From assembly GCA_947629615.1 (NCBI GenBank), contig CANRER010000004.1, positions 1 to 22,293 of the forward strand: a DNA stretch of 22,293 nucleotides, read 5' to 3'. The first letter of the stretch is position 1. Every line of letters begins with the position of its first letter. Made by a program: the position numbers and the translations under genes. The notes beneath the pieces were generated by a model that saw nothing but the letters and a program-made list of their open reading frames with translations, searched no databases and was not told the origin of the DNA. The DNA comes from an uncultured Clostridia bacterium (GTDB lineage: Bacteria; Bacillota; Clostridia; UMGS1883). Below, in pieces: positions 15,497 to 22,293 of the stretch.

Positions 15497-15501
15497 TATT
15501 T

Positions 15502-16632
15502 ATGTTGAAAAAATTTATTGCCTTACTTATAATCGCCGCCGTTATCCTGCCCGGCGCGGCCGCAATGGCCGAGCCCTCGTGCGACGCGAAATCGGTTATA
15601 CTGATGGACCAAGCCAGCGGGGCCGTGCTTTACGAAAACAACGCCGACGAGCCGCTGCCGCCGGCGAGCGTAACAAAGGTGATGACCATGCTTTTGGTGA
15701 TGGAAGCCATCGATCGTGGCGAGATAGGCTACGACACGGTCGTCACGGCAAGCGAACGGGCCAAAAGCATGGGCGGCAGCACCATTTTCCTTGACACGGG
15801 CGAACAAATGACCGTGGACGACCTGCTCAAGGGCGTAGCCGTGGCCTCGGGCAACGACGCCTGCGTCGCGCTGGCCGAACACCTCGCGGGCAGCGTGGAA
15901 GCCTTTGTGGAAAAAATGAACTCCCGCGCGGCGGAGCTTGGCATGGCGAACACCCATTTTGTCAACTGCAACGGGCTTGACGCCGAGGGGCATCTTTCGT
16001 CGGCGAGGGATATAGCCGTCATGAGCCGCGAGCTTATGCGCCACGACGACATTTTCCGCTACACCACCATTTGGATGGACACCCTGCGCGACGGCGAATT
16101 TCAGCTTGCGAACACGAACAAGCTCATTCGCTTTTACGACGGCGCGACGGGGCTTAAAACCGGCTCCACCAACAACGCGCTCTGCTGCGTCAGCGCGACG
16201 GCAAAGCGCGACGGCCTGCACCTTATCGCCGTAGTTATGGGCAGCCCCACATCGAAAGCGCGTTTCGCCTCGGCGCGGGAGCTTTTGGATTACGGCTTCG
16301 CGAATTTCGCCTCGGCGGAGCTTGGCAAAAAGGGCAAGCCCGTCCGCACCGAAAAGGTGGCGAAGGGGGCTGTCGGCGAAGTGGAGCTTGTACCCGCCGA
16401 AAACGCCTCGGCCCTGCTGCCGAAGGGCGACATATCGCGCGTCGAAACCGAGATAACCGTCCGCCCGCTGACGGCTCCGCTCGCCAAGGGCGAGCCTGTG
16501 GGCGAGCTGCGGGCGACGCTCGACGGAAAAGAAATAGCGAAATGCGAGCTGCTTGCCGCGAGCGACGTGGCCCGCAAGGGCGTGTTTTCCTACTTTCGCG
16601 GGCTTATAAAGCGGTGCATGGTGCTGAAATAG
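15502..16632 (+). CDS. dacF: D-alanyl-D-alanine carboxypeptidase (PBP5/DacF family, peptidase S11)
   Basis: 376 residues. Removes the terminal D-Ala from peptidoglycan pentapeptides outside the membrane and so limits cross-linking. Signal peptide at 1-23 (KK, hydrophobic stretch, AMA cleavage). All three penicillin-binding motifs are present: S56-V-T-K59 with the acyl-enzyme serine, S116-G-N118, and K219-T-G221. A beta-rich PBP5-type C-terminal domain follows (about 270-355), then a short basic amphipathic end (GLIKRCMVLK) likely to hold it at the membrane. Start chosen at 15502 because AAGGGGG lies 5 nt upstream and the signal peptide begins there; the frame stays open upstream to 15331 without an SD. 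The exact paralogue name (dacA, dacB or dacF) cannot be settled from sequence alone. Confidence 0.93.
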   Translation: MLKKFIALLIIAAVILPGAAAMAEPSCDAKSVILMDQASGAVLYENNADEPLPPASVTKVMTMLLVMEAIDRGEIGYDTVVTASERAKSMGGSTIFLDTGEQMTVDDLLKGVAVASGNDACVALAEHLAGSVEAFVEKMNSRAAELGMANTHFVNCNGLDAEGHLSSARDIAVMSRELMRHDDIFRYTTIWMDTLRDGEFQLANTNKLIRFYDGATGLKTGSTNNALCCVSATAKRDGLHLIAVVMGSPTSKARFASARELLDYGFANFASAELGKKGKPVRTEKVAKGAVGEVELVPAENASALLPKGDISRVETEITVRPLTAPLAKGEPVGELRATLDGKEIAKCELLAASDVARKGVFSYFRGLIKRCMVLK

Positions 16633-16637
16633 CTAAA

Positions 16638-16677
16638 GCGCGGCGAAAGGGTTCTCCATCCGATTTTACCGCCGCGC
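16638..16677. other. GC-rich hairpin in the dacF / ferritin-like gene gap
   Basis: GCGCGGCG (16638-16645) and CGCCGCGC (16670-16677) form an 8-bp stem with a 24-nt loop directly after the carboxypeptidase stop. No T-tract follows on either strand, so it is not a classical terminator; it may be an mRNA processing or attenuation structure. Confidence 0.4.
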
Positions 16678-16729
16678 GGGAATAAAGTCAAGCCCGCGGG
16701 GAATGCTAAAGAGGATTGGAGGAATTGAT

Positions 16730-17173
16730 ATGGTACAAACAGTGAACAGCGACACGATAGACCTGTTAAAGGAGTGCAACGCCGGAGTGAAAATGGGCGT
16801 GGACTCCATCGCCGAGGTACTCGACAACGTTCGCGACGAGGGCTTTCGCCGCCTTCTTGACAACTGCATGGAGGAGCATCAGCGCCTCGGCAGCGAAATA
16901 CACGAGCTGCTGAACGAATACCACGACTCGGGCAAGGGGCCGAACCCTATGGCTAAGGGGATGTCGTGGATGAAAACGAACGTCATGCTTTCCGTGAAGG
17001 ACAGCGACACGACCGTCGCCGATCTCATCACCGACGGCTGCAACATGGGCGTGAAGTCGCTGAACCGTTACCTTAACAAGTACGAAGCGGCGGAGGAAAA
17101 GGTGAAGGACATCGCCAAGCGGCTGATTAACCTTGAGCAAAAGCTCACCGAGGATATAAGAAAATTTTTGTAA
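16730..17173 (+). CDS. Ferritin-like four-helix protein, DUF2383-like
   Basis: 147 residues, cytoplasmic (no signal peptide or membrane segment), predicted almost wholly helical. Pattern and length fit the DUF2383 / ferritin-like fold: an opening helix around NSDTIDLLKECNAGVKMG, an E-E-H-x-R-L-G-x-E-I-H motif (about residues 44-54) of the kind found in metal-binding bundles, and a charged C-terminal helix. Family assignment is by general resemblance; metal binding and function are unproven. Start at 16730 is supported by GGAGG 7 nt upstream; an in-frame upstream start at 16703 lacks one. It follows the carboxypeptidase by 97 bp on the same strand and may be cotranscribed. A coat or stress role is possible but not shown. 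Confidence 0.75.
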   Translation: MVQTVNSDTIDLLKECNAGVKMGVDSIAEVLDNVRDEGFRRLLDNCMEEHQRLGSEIHELLNEYHDSGKGPNPMAKGMSWMKTNVMLSVKDSDTTVADLITDGCNMGVKSLNRYLNKYEAAEEKVKDIAKRLINLEQKLTEDIRKFL

Positions 17174-17187
17174 CGCCGCGCGGGCAT

Positions 17188-17210
17188 AAAAAAATCCGCC
17201 TTTCGGCGGC
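17188..17210 (-). terminator. Minus-strand terminator hairpin (first of three)
   Basis: CCGCC/GGCGG stem (17196-17200, 17205-17209) with a 4-nt loop. Read on the minus strand it is followed by ATTTTTTT (complement of the A run at 17188-17194). It would back up termination of dapB transcripts just before the end of the ferritin-like gene. Confidence 0.7.
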
Positions 17211-17244
17211 ATGGGGCAATAATTTTTGGCGCAAGCAAAAAAGT

Positions 17245-17270
17245 GGGCCGTATCGGCAACGATACGGCCC
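17245..17270. terminator. Bidirectional terminator hairpin (second of three)
   Basis: Ten-bp perfect stem GGGCCGTATC (17245-17254) and GATACGGCCC (17261-17270) with a 6-nt loop. On the minus strand it is followed by ACTTTTTTG; on the plus strand by CTTTGCATTTT. It is the best candidate to end the ferritin-like gene transcript as well as minus-strand read-through. Confidence 0.75.
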
Positions 17271-17295
17271 CTTTGCATTTTGCGCTTCGGCGGAC

Positions 17296-17335
17296 AAAAA
17301 AACGGTATGGAGCGGCGTTGAGCCGCTCCATACCG
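17296..17335 (-). terminator. dapB terminator (third of three)
   Basis: Fourteen-bp perfect stem (17303-17316 with 17322-17335), 5-nt loop, followed on the minus strand by seven T (complement of A 17296-17302). Lies 17 bp past the dapB stop codon. A T-run also follows after a short gap on the plus strand. Confidence 0.88.
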
Positions 17336-17351
17336 AAGCAAATTTTTGTAT

Positions 17352-18107
17352 CTACATCTCCGCAACCAAATCGCGCATATTGTACATTCCCGCGGGTCTG
17401 CCGACCATAAACTTAGCGGCCTTCACCGCTCCGGCGGCGAAAACCTCCTTGCTGGCGGCTTGGTGCTTAATCTCCAAAACCTCGTCGCGACCGGCGAAAA
17501 TCACGCTGTGTTCGCCCACGATGGTGCCGCCGCGCACGGCGTGTATGCCGATTTCGCGCTTGCCGCGCTTTTTGCGGACGCTGTGGCGGTCGTAGACATA
17601 CTCGTTTTCCTCGGGGCTGACGTCGTTGATTGCGTCGGCTATGGCGAGGGCCGTGCCGCTGGGAGCGTCGAGCTTTTGATTGTGGTGCTTTTCGATTATC
17701 TCAATGTCGAAGCTGTCGCCCAAAAGCTGCGCCGCCCGCTGCACAAGCTGAATGAGCAGGTTTATCCCGAGGCTCATGTTCGCTGAAAAGAATATCGGCA
17801 CGCCGAGCGCGGCGCGGTTTATGTCCTCGCGCTGCTCGGGCGAAAAGCCCGTGGCGGCTATCACGGCGGGGATATTATGCGCCTTCGCAAATTCAAGCGT
17901 GGCGGCCAGAGCCGAGGGGTGGGAAAAATCCACTATCACGTCGCCGCGCACGTCGGGGTTGAACTCGGTATATACGGGGAAATCGTTCTTTTTTTCGCCG
18001 CTGATGTCGATGCCGCAGTTTATCCGCACGTCGGGGTCGGTTTCGGCTATGCGGCAGATAACCTGCCCCATCTTGCCGTTCGCGCCCACAAGTATAATAT
18101 CGGTCAT
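17352..18107 (-). CDS. dapB: 4-hydroxy-tetrahydrodipicolinate reductase
   Basis: 251 residues, usual family length. Catalyses the NAD(P)H-dependent reduction that follows DapA in the diaminopimelate/lysine pathway, in the cytoplasm; diaminopimelate is needed for peptidoglycan and lysine. N-terminal Rossmann motif VGANGKMG at 7-14. The catalytic and substrate-binding stretch has H141-H142, K145 and DAPSGTA (147-153). Start at 18107 is supported by TAAGGAG 8 nt upstream. It lies 19 bp downstream of dapA on the same strand, so the two form an operon read from the dapA promoter. Complete, no anomaly seen. Confidence 0.97.
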   Translation of the reverse strand: MTDIILVGANGKMGQVICRIAETDPDVRINCGIDISGEKKNDFPVYTEFNPDVRGDVIVDFSHPSALAATLEFAKAHNIPAVIAATGFSPEQREDINRAALGVPIFFSANMSLGINLLIQLVQRAAQLLGDSFDIEIIEKHHNQKLDAPSGTALAIADAINDVSPEENEYVYDRHSVRKKRGKREIGIHAVRGGTIVGEHSVIFAGRDEVLEIKHQAASKEVFAAGAVKAAKFMVGRPAGMYNMRDLVAEM

Positions 18108-18126
18108 TTGTAACGCTCCTTACGGT

Positions 18127-19020
18127 TTACTTTATCAGGCCGTAATTTTTCATGGCGGTCTTAAGTACGTTCAGGCTGTTCTCGCTCATCTCGCTGAGGG
18201 GCAGGCGCAGCGGCCCCGCGTCGTAGCCCATCAGGCGCATAGCCGTTTTTACGGGAATGGGGTTGACCTCGCAGAACAGCGCGTCGATAAGCTCGAGCGC
18301 GTCGAGCTGGATTTTCGCGGCGGCCTCGTAATCGCCCGCGAGGCACTTCGCTATCATTTCGTGGCTCTGCCTCGGCGCGACGTTCGCCAGCACCGACACG
18401 GTGCCCTTGCCGCCCAGCGAGCAGATGGCGACGTTCATATCGTCGTTGCCGCTGTAAAAATCAATTCTGTCGCGGCACAGAGCCATCATTTTGGCGGTGA
18501 CGGCAATGTTGCCGCCGGCCTCCTTTATGGCGGCTATGTTGGGGTGGTCGGCCAGCTTGTCAAGCGTTGCCGGAGCGATGGCGCAGCCCGTGCGCGAGGG
18601 TACGTTATACAGGATTATGGGTATGCTTACGCTGTCGGCCATGAGGGTGAAATGCTCGATAAGCCCGCTTTGGGTGGCCTTATTGTAGTAGGGGGTGACG
18701 TGGAGCAGCGCGTCCGCGCCGAGCTTTTCGGCCTCGCGGCTGAGAGCGGCCCCGTGGCGGCTGTCGTTGCTGCCTGTGCCGGCCACAACGGGCACGCGCC
18801 CGTCGGCCTTTTTTACGACGCGCTCTATAACGCTGAGATGCTCGCGGTCGTCCATGGTCGAGGCTTCGCCCGTGGTGCCGGCCACGATAATCGCGTCGGT
18901 GCCGTTCGTTATCTGGAACTCGACAAGCTCGTCGAGAACCTCATAGTTTACGCCCGTGTTCGTGAAGGGAGTTATTATCGCGCAGCCGGAGCCCGCGAAC
19001 ACCGTCCTTTTCTTTGACAT
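18127..19020 (-). CDS. dapA: 4-hydroxy-tetrahydrodipicolinate synthase
   Basis: 297 residues, typical DapA length, TIM-barrel aldolase. Condenses pyruvate with aspartate semialdehyde, the committed step toward diaminopimelate and lysine. Signature features: GTTGE (48-52), TPYYNK (109-114), catalytic Y138 in YNVPSRTG, and Schiff-base K166 in IKEAGG. The start at 19020 (MSKKRTVF) has AAGGA 5 nt upstream. A longer in-frame start at 19053 has no ribosome binding site and its extra residues do not fit the family. First gene of a dapA-dapB operon with a consensus promoter 65 bp upstream. Confidence 0.97.
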   Translation of the reverse strand: MSKKRTVFAGSGCAIITPFTNTGVNYEVLDELVEFQITNGTDAIIVAGTTGEASTMDDREHLSVIERVVKKADGRVPVVAGTGSNDSRHGAALSREAEKLGADALLHVTPYYNKATQSGLIEHFTLMADSVSIPIILYNVPSRTGCAIAPATLDKLADHPNIAAIKEAGGNIAVTAKMMALCRDRIDFYSGNDDMNVAICSLGGKGTVSVLANVAPRQSHEMIAKCLAGDYEAAAKIQLDALELIDALFCEVNPIPVKTAMRLMGYDAGPLRLPLSEMSENSLNVLKTAMKNYGLIK

Positions 19021-19084
19021 AGGGATCCTTCTTTCATTGACAAAGATTTCCATTACATAATATGACTTTCGCGTCTACAACGTC

Positions 19085-19113
19085 ATTATACCATTATATG
19101 CTTCCGCTGTCAA
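19085..19113 (-). promoter_or_regulatory. Consensus sigma-A promoter of dapA-dapB
   Basis: On the minus strand TTGACA (19108-19113) and TATAAT (19085-19090) are perfect and 17 bp apart, upstream of dapA with a leader of roughly 55-60 nt. This leader is too short for a lysine riboswitch and none is seen. A perfect 7-bp inverted repeat (TTTTTGC 19118-19124, GCAAAAA 19133-19139) lies just upstream of the -35 and could be an operator. Confidence 0.9.
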
Positions 19114-19206
19114 ACTCTTTTTGCGGAGTTTTGCAAAAAAAAATAAAGGGAAAGGGCGGGGCGCGTCGAAAAAATATAGGTAGACGCCATGAAAGGACCA
19201 ATGACT

Positions 19207-20478
19207 ATGATAAAAAAGATATTGCTGCTCGGGGCTTGGCTCTGCCTCGCCTTTGCCGCTCCCGCTCTGGCGGAGGATTTCGTCTGGGTAGGGATAGATT
19301 ACGGCGGCTCCGCCGTGCGTTCGGCGGTTTTCAAAAGCGATTACGGGCTGAATTTTTATAACGCCGTGACCGGCGAAACGCTCTACAGCTCCGGACCGGG
19401 CGAGGCCGTGGACGTGCGCCCCGAGGGCGGAGGCTTCGCGGCGGCGGGCAAATTCGCGGCGGAGGCTGTCGACCGGCTTTCGGTGCAGTCGGTGAACAAA
19501 ACGCCGATAACCTACAATTCCTCGGCCTACAGGGGGTATTTTTTCCTGCGGCGCGAGGGAGGAGCTATGGGGGTGCTGAACCCCCTGCCAATGACGCAGT
19601 ATGTCGGCAGCGTCCTCGGCCGCGAGATGAGCGCGTCGTTCCCGACGGAGGCCCTGAAGGCGCAGGCCGTGTGCGTCAGGAATTTCGTGCTGGGTGAAAA
19701 GGGCCGCCACGACGGCTTTGACGTTTGCGCCACGACGCACTGTCAGGTCTATACCGGTATCGACGCCGAGGATAAAAGCACCGTGGCCGCCGCCGAGGCC
19801 GTGAGCGGGGTGACGGCGAAATACGGCGGCGAGGCGGTTCCGCTGTACTTTTTCGCCACCAGCGGCGGCAAAACCGAAAGCTCGGAAAACGTGTGGGGCT
19901 ACGCCGTGCCGTATCTCGTTTCGGTGGACGACCCCTACGAGCCGAAGGATTTGGCCAGTCACTATAGCTGGAGCGTAACGCTGACAGGCGAGGAGCTGGG
20001 GCGGAGGCTCGCCAATCACGGCTATAATATCGGTACTGTCACGGAAATTACCGTTGACGAAACCACGCCCTCGGGCCGCGTGAACAAAATGACGCTTCGA
20101 GGTACGGGCGGCAGCAAGACGCTTGTCCGCGAGGAGTGCCGCACGGCGATAGGGTCGGATAAGATATACGGAAGAATGTTCACCGTCGCCGGCGACGGCG
20201 AGGCCCGCGGCCTTATGACTACCGCCGGCCCGCTGTGGGACGGCCTTGTGCTGACGGCGGGCGGAGTTGCCCATATGGCCGGGAGCAGCGTGATTTCGGC
20301 GGCGGGGGTAGGCGAAATTTCCGGCTCAACCGCACGCGGCGCGAGCTTCACCTTTACGGGCCGAGGCTACGGCCACGGCGTAGGCATGAGCCAGTGGGGC
20401 GCTTACGGCATGGCGAAGCAGGGCTTTGATTACATAGCTATTTTGAAGCATTATTTTACCGGCATAACGCTGGAATAA
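19207..20478 (+). CDS. SpoIID/LytB-domain secreted lytic transglycosylase-like protein
   Basis: 423 residues. SpoIID-family enzymes cut glycan strands of peptidoglycan and act in engulfment during sporulation; other members act in vegetative wall turnover. Signal peptide 1-22 (KK, hydrophobic core, ALA cleavage). The SpoIID domain spans about 105-415: R139-E140-M, with E140 the likely catalytic acid, followed by PTEALKAQAV; a H168...C174...HC179QVY cluster like the zinc-binding site of some clostridial SpoIID proteins; and the C-terminal signature RGYGHGVGMSQWGAYGMA. Start at 19207 chosen because AAAGGA ends 9 nt upstream; ATGs at 19189 and 19201 are less well placed. It stands alone, divergent from dapA, outside a spoIIQ/spoIIID context, so whether it is the true spoIID or a paralogue is open. 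Confidence 0.9.
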   Translation: MIKKILLLGAWLCLAFAAPALAEDFVWVGIDYGGSAVRSAVFKSDYGLNFYNAVTGETLYSSGPGEAVDVRPEGGGFAAAGKFAAEAVDRLSVQSVNKTPITYNSSAYRGYFFLRREGGAMGVLNPLPMTQYVGSVLGREMSASFPTEALKAQAVCVRNFVLGEKGRHDGFDVCATTHCQVYTGIDAEDKSTVAAAEAVSGVTAKYGGEAVPLYFFATSGGKTESSENVWGYAVPYLVSVDDPYEPKDLASHYSWSVTLTGEELGRRLANHGYNIGTVTEITVDETTPSGRVNKMTLRGTGGSKTLVREECRTAIGSDKIYGRMFTVAGDGEARGLMTTAGPLWDGLVLTAGGVAHMAGSSVISAAGVGEISGSTARGASFTFTGRGYGHGVGMSQWGAYGMAKQGFDYIAILKHYFTGITLE

Positions 20479-20549
20479 GTACATAGTGCAATAATGACAT
20501 ACAGGCTGAGTGCGCATACAGTGTTTATAGATTATTTATTGTTATAATC

Positions 20550-20578
20550 AAAGCCGCCATCGCTAAGATGGCGGCTTT
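20550..20578 (+). terminator. Terminator-like hairpin after the SpoIID-family gene
   Basis: Twelve-bp perfect stem AAAGCCGCCATC (20550-20561) and GATGGCGGCTTT (20567-20578), 5-nt loop. The T-tract beyond the stem is short, but a second terminator follows within 10 bp. Confidence 0.65.
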
Positions 20579-20584
20579 GTCAGC

Positions 20585-20614
20585 AAAAAACCGATGCCTC
20601 GGCATCGGTTTTTA
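20585..20614. terminator. Bidirectional terminator between the SpoIID-family gene and rplQ
   Basis: Nine-bp stem ACCGATGCC (20590-20598) and GGCATCGGT (20601-20609), flanked by A6 on the left and T5 on the right, so it works for both converging transcripts. It ends the rplQ operon 14 bp past the rplQ stop codon. Confidence 0.88.
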
Positions 20615-20627
20615 TTGCGGCGTGTAG

Positions 20628-20972
20628 TTAGTCAACCAGCTTGATAACAGCCATAGGGGCGCAGTCACCGCGACGGGTGCCCGTCTTGATTATCTGCGTG
20701 TATCCGCCCTGACGCTCTGCGTATTTGGGGGCGAGCTCGTCGAAAACCTTCTTAACGACGTCCTCCTTAGTGATGAAGGCAAGAGCCTGCCTTCTGGCGT
20801 GAAGGTCGCCGCGCTTGCCGAGAGTTACCATATTCTCGGCGAGGGCGCGAACCTCCTTCGCACGGGTGACGGTGGTTTCGATTTTGCCATATTCCAAAAG
20901 AGCAGTTACCTGGCCGCGGAGCATAGACATTCTGTGATCGGTCGGACGACCGAGCTTTCTTGTTCCAGCCAT
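20628..20972 (-). CDS. rplQ: 50S ribosomal protein L17
   Basis: 114 residues, normal for bacterial L17. Typical start MAGTRKLGRPTDHR followed by M-x-M-L-R, and the central motif A-K-E-V-R. Component of the large subunit near the exit tunnel. GGAGG about 9 nt before the start codon. Last gene of the alpha operon, 58 bp after rpoA, ended by the terminator at 20585-20614. Confidence 0.98.
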   Translation of the reverse strand: MAGTRKLGRPTDHRMSMLRGQVTALLEYGKIETTVTRAKEVRALAENMVTLGKRGDLHARRQALAFITKEDVVKKVFDELAPKYAERQGGYTQIIKTGTRRGDCAPMAVIKLVD

Positions 20973-21030
20973 TGATATTTCCTCCTTATGTTGGGTCCGT
21001 GGGACCTCGTTGATTTAACTAAACTGATCC

Positions 21031-21987
21031 TTAATCTTCTTCGGGCGCGAAGCTGAGGCCAAGGGTCTGAAGCTTGTTGCATACCTCGTCGAGCGACTTG
21101 CGGCCCAGATTGCGCACCTTCATCATTTCTTCCTCGCGGCGCTGAGTGAGGTCCTCAACGGTGTTGATACCCGCGCGCTTGAGGCAGTTGTAGGAACGAA
21201 CGGAAAGGTCGAGCTCCTCGATTGTCATTTCGAGAACCTTCTCCTTCTTCGTTTCCTCCTTCTCAACCATTGTTTCGAGGTTGATGGCCTCGTCGGTGAG
21301 CTGGATGAAGAGCATCATGTGGTCGTTGATTATTTTGGCCGCGAGGCTGATAGCGTCGTCGGCCGTTTTGGTGCCGTTCGTCCACACCTCGATGGTGAGC
21401 TTGTCGTAGTCGGTATTCTGGCCGACGCGGGTATTCTCGACGGAATAGTTCACCTTACGGACGGGAGTATAGATGGAATCGACGGGGATAAGGCCGATAA
21501 AGGGCTGGCTCATGGCCTTGTTCTTCTCGGAAGAAACATAGCCGCGGCCCTTGTTCACCGTCAGCTCCATATAAAGCTTGGCGTCCTCGTTGAGGGTGGC
21601 AAGGTGCAAATCGCCGTTCACGATCTCCATATCGCTGTCGCAGCGGATGTCGCGGGCGCAAAGCTCGCCCGCGCCCTCGGCATCGATATAAACGGTCTTG
21701 GGGCCGTCGCCGTGAAGCTTGATGATGACCTGCTTGATGTTGAGCACAATCTCGCTGACGTCTTCCTTAACGCCGGGGATTGTGGAAAACTCGTGCTGTA
21801 TTCCGTCAATCTTGATTGATGTGATGGCCGCGCCCTCAAGAGAGGAAAGCATCATTCTGCGAAGGGAATTTCCAAGGGTAGTAGCGTAACCCCGCTGAAG
21901 GGGGGCCACAGTATACTTTCCGTAGGAACCGTCCTCACTGAACTCGGTGCGTTCAAGATGAGGTTTTTCAAATCTTAAATCTGCCAT
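21031..21987 (-). CDS. rpoA: DNA-directed RNA polymerase subunit alpha
   Basis: 318 residues, standard length. The N-terminal dimerisation domain includes the conserved YATTLGNSLRRMMLSSLEGAA segment region (about 34-54). The C-terminal domain from about 245 carries ELDLSVRSYNCLKRAGI and RNLGRKSLDE, which contact promoter UP elements and regulators. AGGAGGG lies 7 nt upstream of the start. Located between rpsD and rplQ in the usual Firmicutes order. Complete. Confidence 0.98.
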   Translation of the reverse strand: MADLRFEKPHLERTEFSEDGSYGKYTVAPLQRGYATTLGNSLRRMMLSSLEGAAITSIKIDGIQHEFSTIPGVKEDVSEIVLNIKQVIIKLHGDGPKTVYIDAEGAGELCARDIRCDSDMEIVNGDLHLATLNEDAKLYMELTVNKGRGYVSSEKNKAMSQPFIGLIPVDSIYTPVRKVNYSVENTRVGQNTDYDKLTIEVWTNGTKTADDAISLAAKIINDHMMLFIQLTDEAINLETMVEKEETKKEKVLEMTIEELDLSVRSYNCLKRAGINTVEDLTQRREEEMMKVRNLGRKSLDEVCNKLQTLGLSFAPEED

Positions 21988-22044
21988 TGTTAAACCCTCC
22001 TACATTATTTACTTTTATGTGAATAAGTCGGTCGAGGGATACTA

Positions 22045-22293
22045 TTACTTGGAGTACAGCTCGACGATCAGCGTCTCGTTGATATCGTAGTCGATATCAT
22101 CTCTCTTGGGAACATCGGCGATGGTGCCCTCGAGAGCGTCCTTGTTGGCGGTTATCCACTTGGGAACTGCGCGGGACGCGTTGCGGTCGGCCACGTTTTT
22201 AATCCAGTCGGCAGCGGAGGCTCCGCCCTTCATGGAAACGACCTCACCGGGTTTAACAAGGTAAGAAGGAATATTCACACGCTTGCCGTTCAC
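22045..22293 (-). CDS. rpsD: 30S ribosomal protein S4, C-terminal part (5' end beyond window)
   Basis: 82 residues of the C-terminal part are visible, including the end of the S4 RNA-binding domain (VNGKRVNIPSYLVKPG) and the typical acidic end (NETLIVELYSK). The codon at the right edge is GTG, an internal valine rather than a start, so the gene continues out of the window. In many bacteria S4 autoregulates this operon. It precedes rpoA by 57 bp. Confidence 0.95.
   Translation of the reverse strand: MNGKRVNIPSYLVKPGEVVSMKGGASAADWIKNVADRNASRAVPKWITANKDALEGTIADVPKRDDIDYDINETLIVELYSK

Larger units (their letters stand above)
15197..15501. other. Intergenic region between the invertible segment and the carboxypeptidase gene
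   Basis: About 305 bp with no supported gene. It holds the strong terminator at 15302-15333 and a possible SD-masking hairpin just before the carboxypeptidase. Overlapping open frames of about 80 codons exist on both strands, but neither shows family features or a good ribosome binding site. I see no convincing promoter for the downstream gene; a TATAAT at 15223-15228 lacks a -35 partner. Confidence 0.6.

Noticed and set aside
15331..15501. Upstream in-frame extension of the carboxypeptidase
   Set aside because: It would begin at a GTG without SD, overlaps terminator sequence, and would put 57 residues before a clear signal peptide.
17752..19017. 421-codon plus-strand open frame over dapA-dapB
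   Set aside because: Antisense to two unmistakable enzymes with full catalytic motifs and proper ribosome binding sites; no recognisable family of its own.
20543..20548. TATAAT before the hairpin at 20550
   Set aside because: No -35 partner; it points into two terminators and no gene follows on that strand.

Overview
The window looks like chromosomal DNA of a GC-rich, probably gut-associated or otherwise uncultured member of the Clostridia. Reasons: the Firmicutes gene order rpsD-rpoA-rplQ, strong GGAGG-type ribosome binding sites, consensus sigma-A promoters, a SpoIID-family protein, a DacF/PBP5-like carboxypeptidase, and a giant Gram-positive surface protein built from isopeptide-type pilin modules. 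This placement is inference; no species can be named.

Layout. (1) Positions 1-13644, minus strand: one uninterrupted reading frame of at least 4548 codons, whose 3' end lies beyond the left edge. It encodes a secreted giant adhesin: signal peptide, VWA domain with a complete MIDAS, a long collagen-adhesin/Cna_B-like region, a stalk of FctA/Spy0128-type isopeptide domains, then DUF11 repeats. (2) 13645-13836: its leader, with a 10-base C/G homopolymer and a hairpin. (3) 13837-15196: a 1360-bp segment bounded by perfect 25-bp inverted repeats. It contains a tyrosine recombinase gene (minus) and a textbook promoter (TTGACA, 17 bp, TATAAT) that now points right. (4) 15197-15501: a strong rho-independent terminator facing that promoter. 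(5) 15502-17173, plus: D-Ala-D-Ala carboxypeptidase and a small ferritin-like helical protein. (6) 17188-17335: three consecutive terminator-type hairpins. (7) 17352-19020, minus: dapA-dapB lysine/diaminopimelate operon with a consensus promoter. (8) 19207-20478, plus: SpoIID/LytB-domain protein. (9) 20628-22293, minus: end of the ribosomal protein/RNA polymerase alpha operon (rpsD partial, rpoA, rplQ).

Main discovery. The segment at 13837-15196 has every part of a self-encoded invertible promoter switch. As read here, the strong promoter fires away from the giant adhesin and runs into the terminator at 15302-15333, so the adhesin should be OFF or low. Inverting the segment would place the same promoter about 300 nt upstream of the adhesin start codon and pointing at it (ON). 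It would also turn the recombinase gene toward the same terminator. The 25-bp sites have the architecture of tyrosine-recombinase crossover sites: 9-bp near-inverted arms around an asymmetric 7-bp core. The 10-base homopolymer in the fixed leader may add a second, slippage-based layer of variation. All other genes look like ordinary housekeeping or envelope functions.
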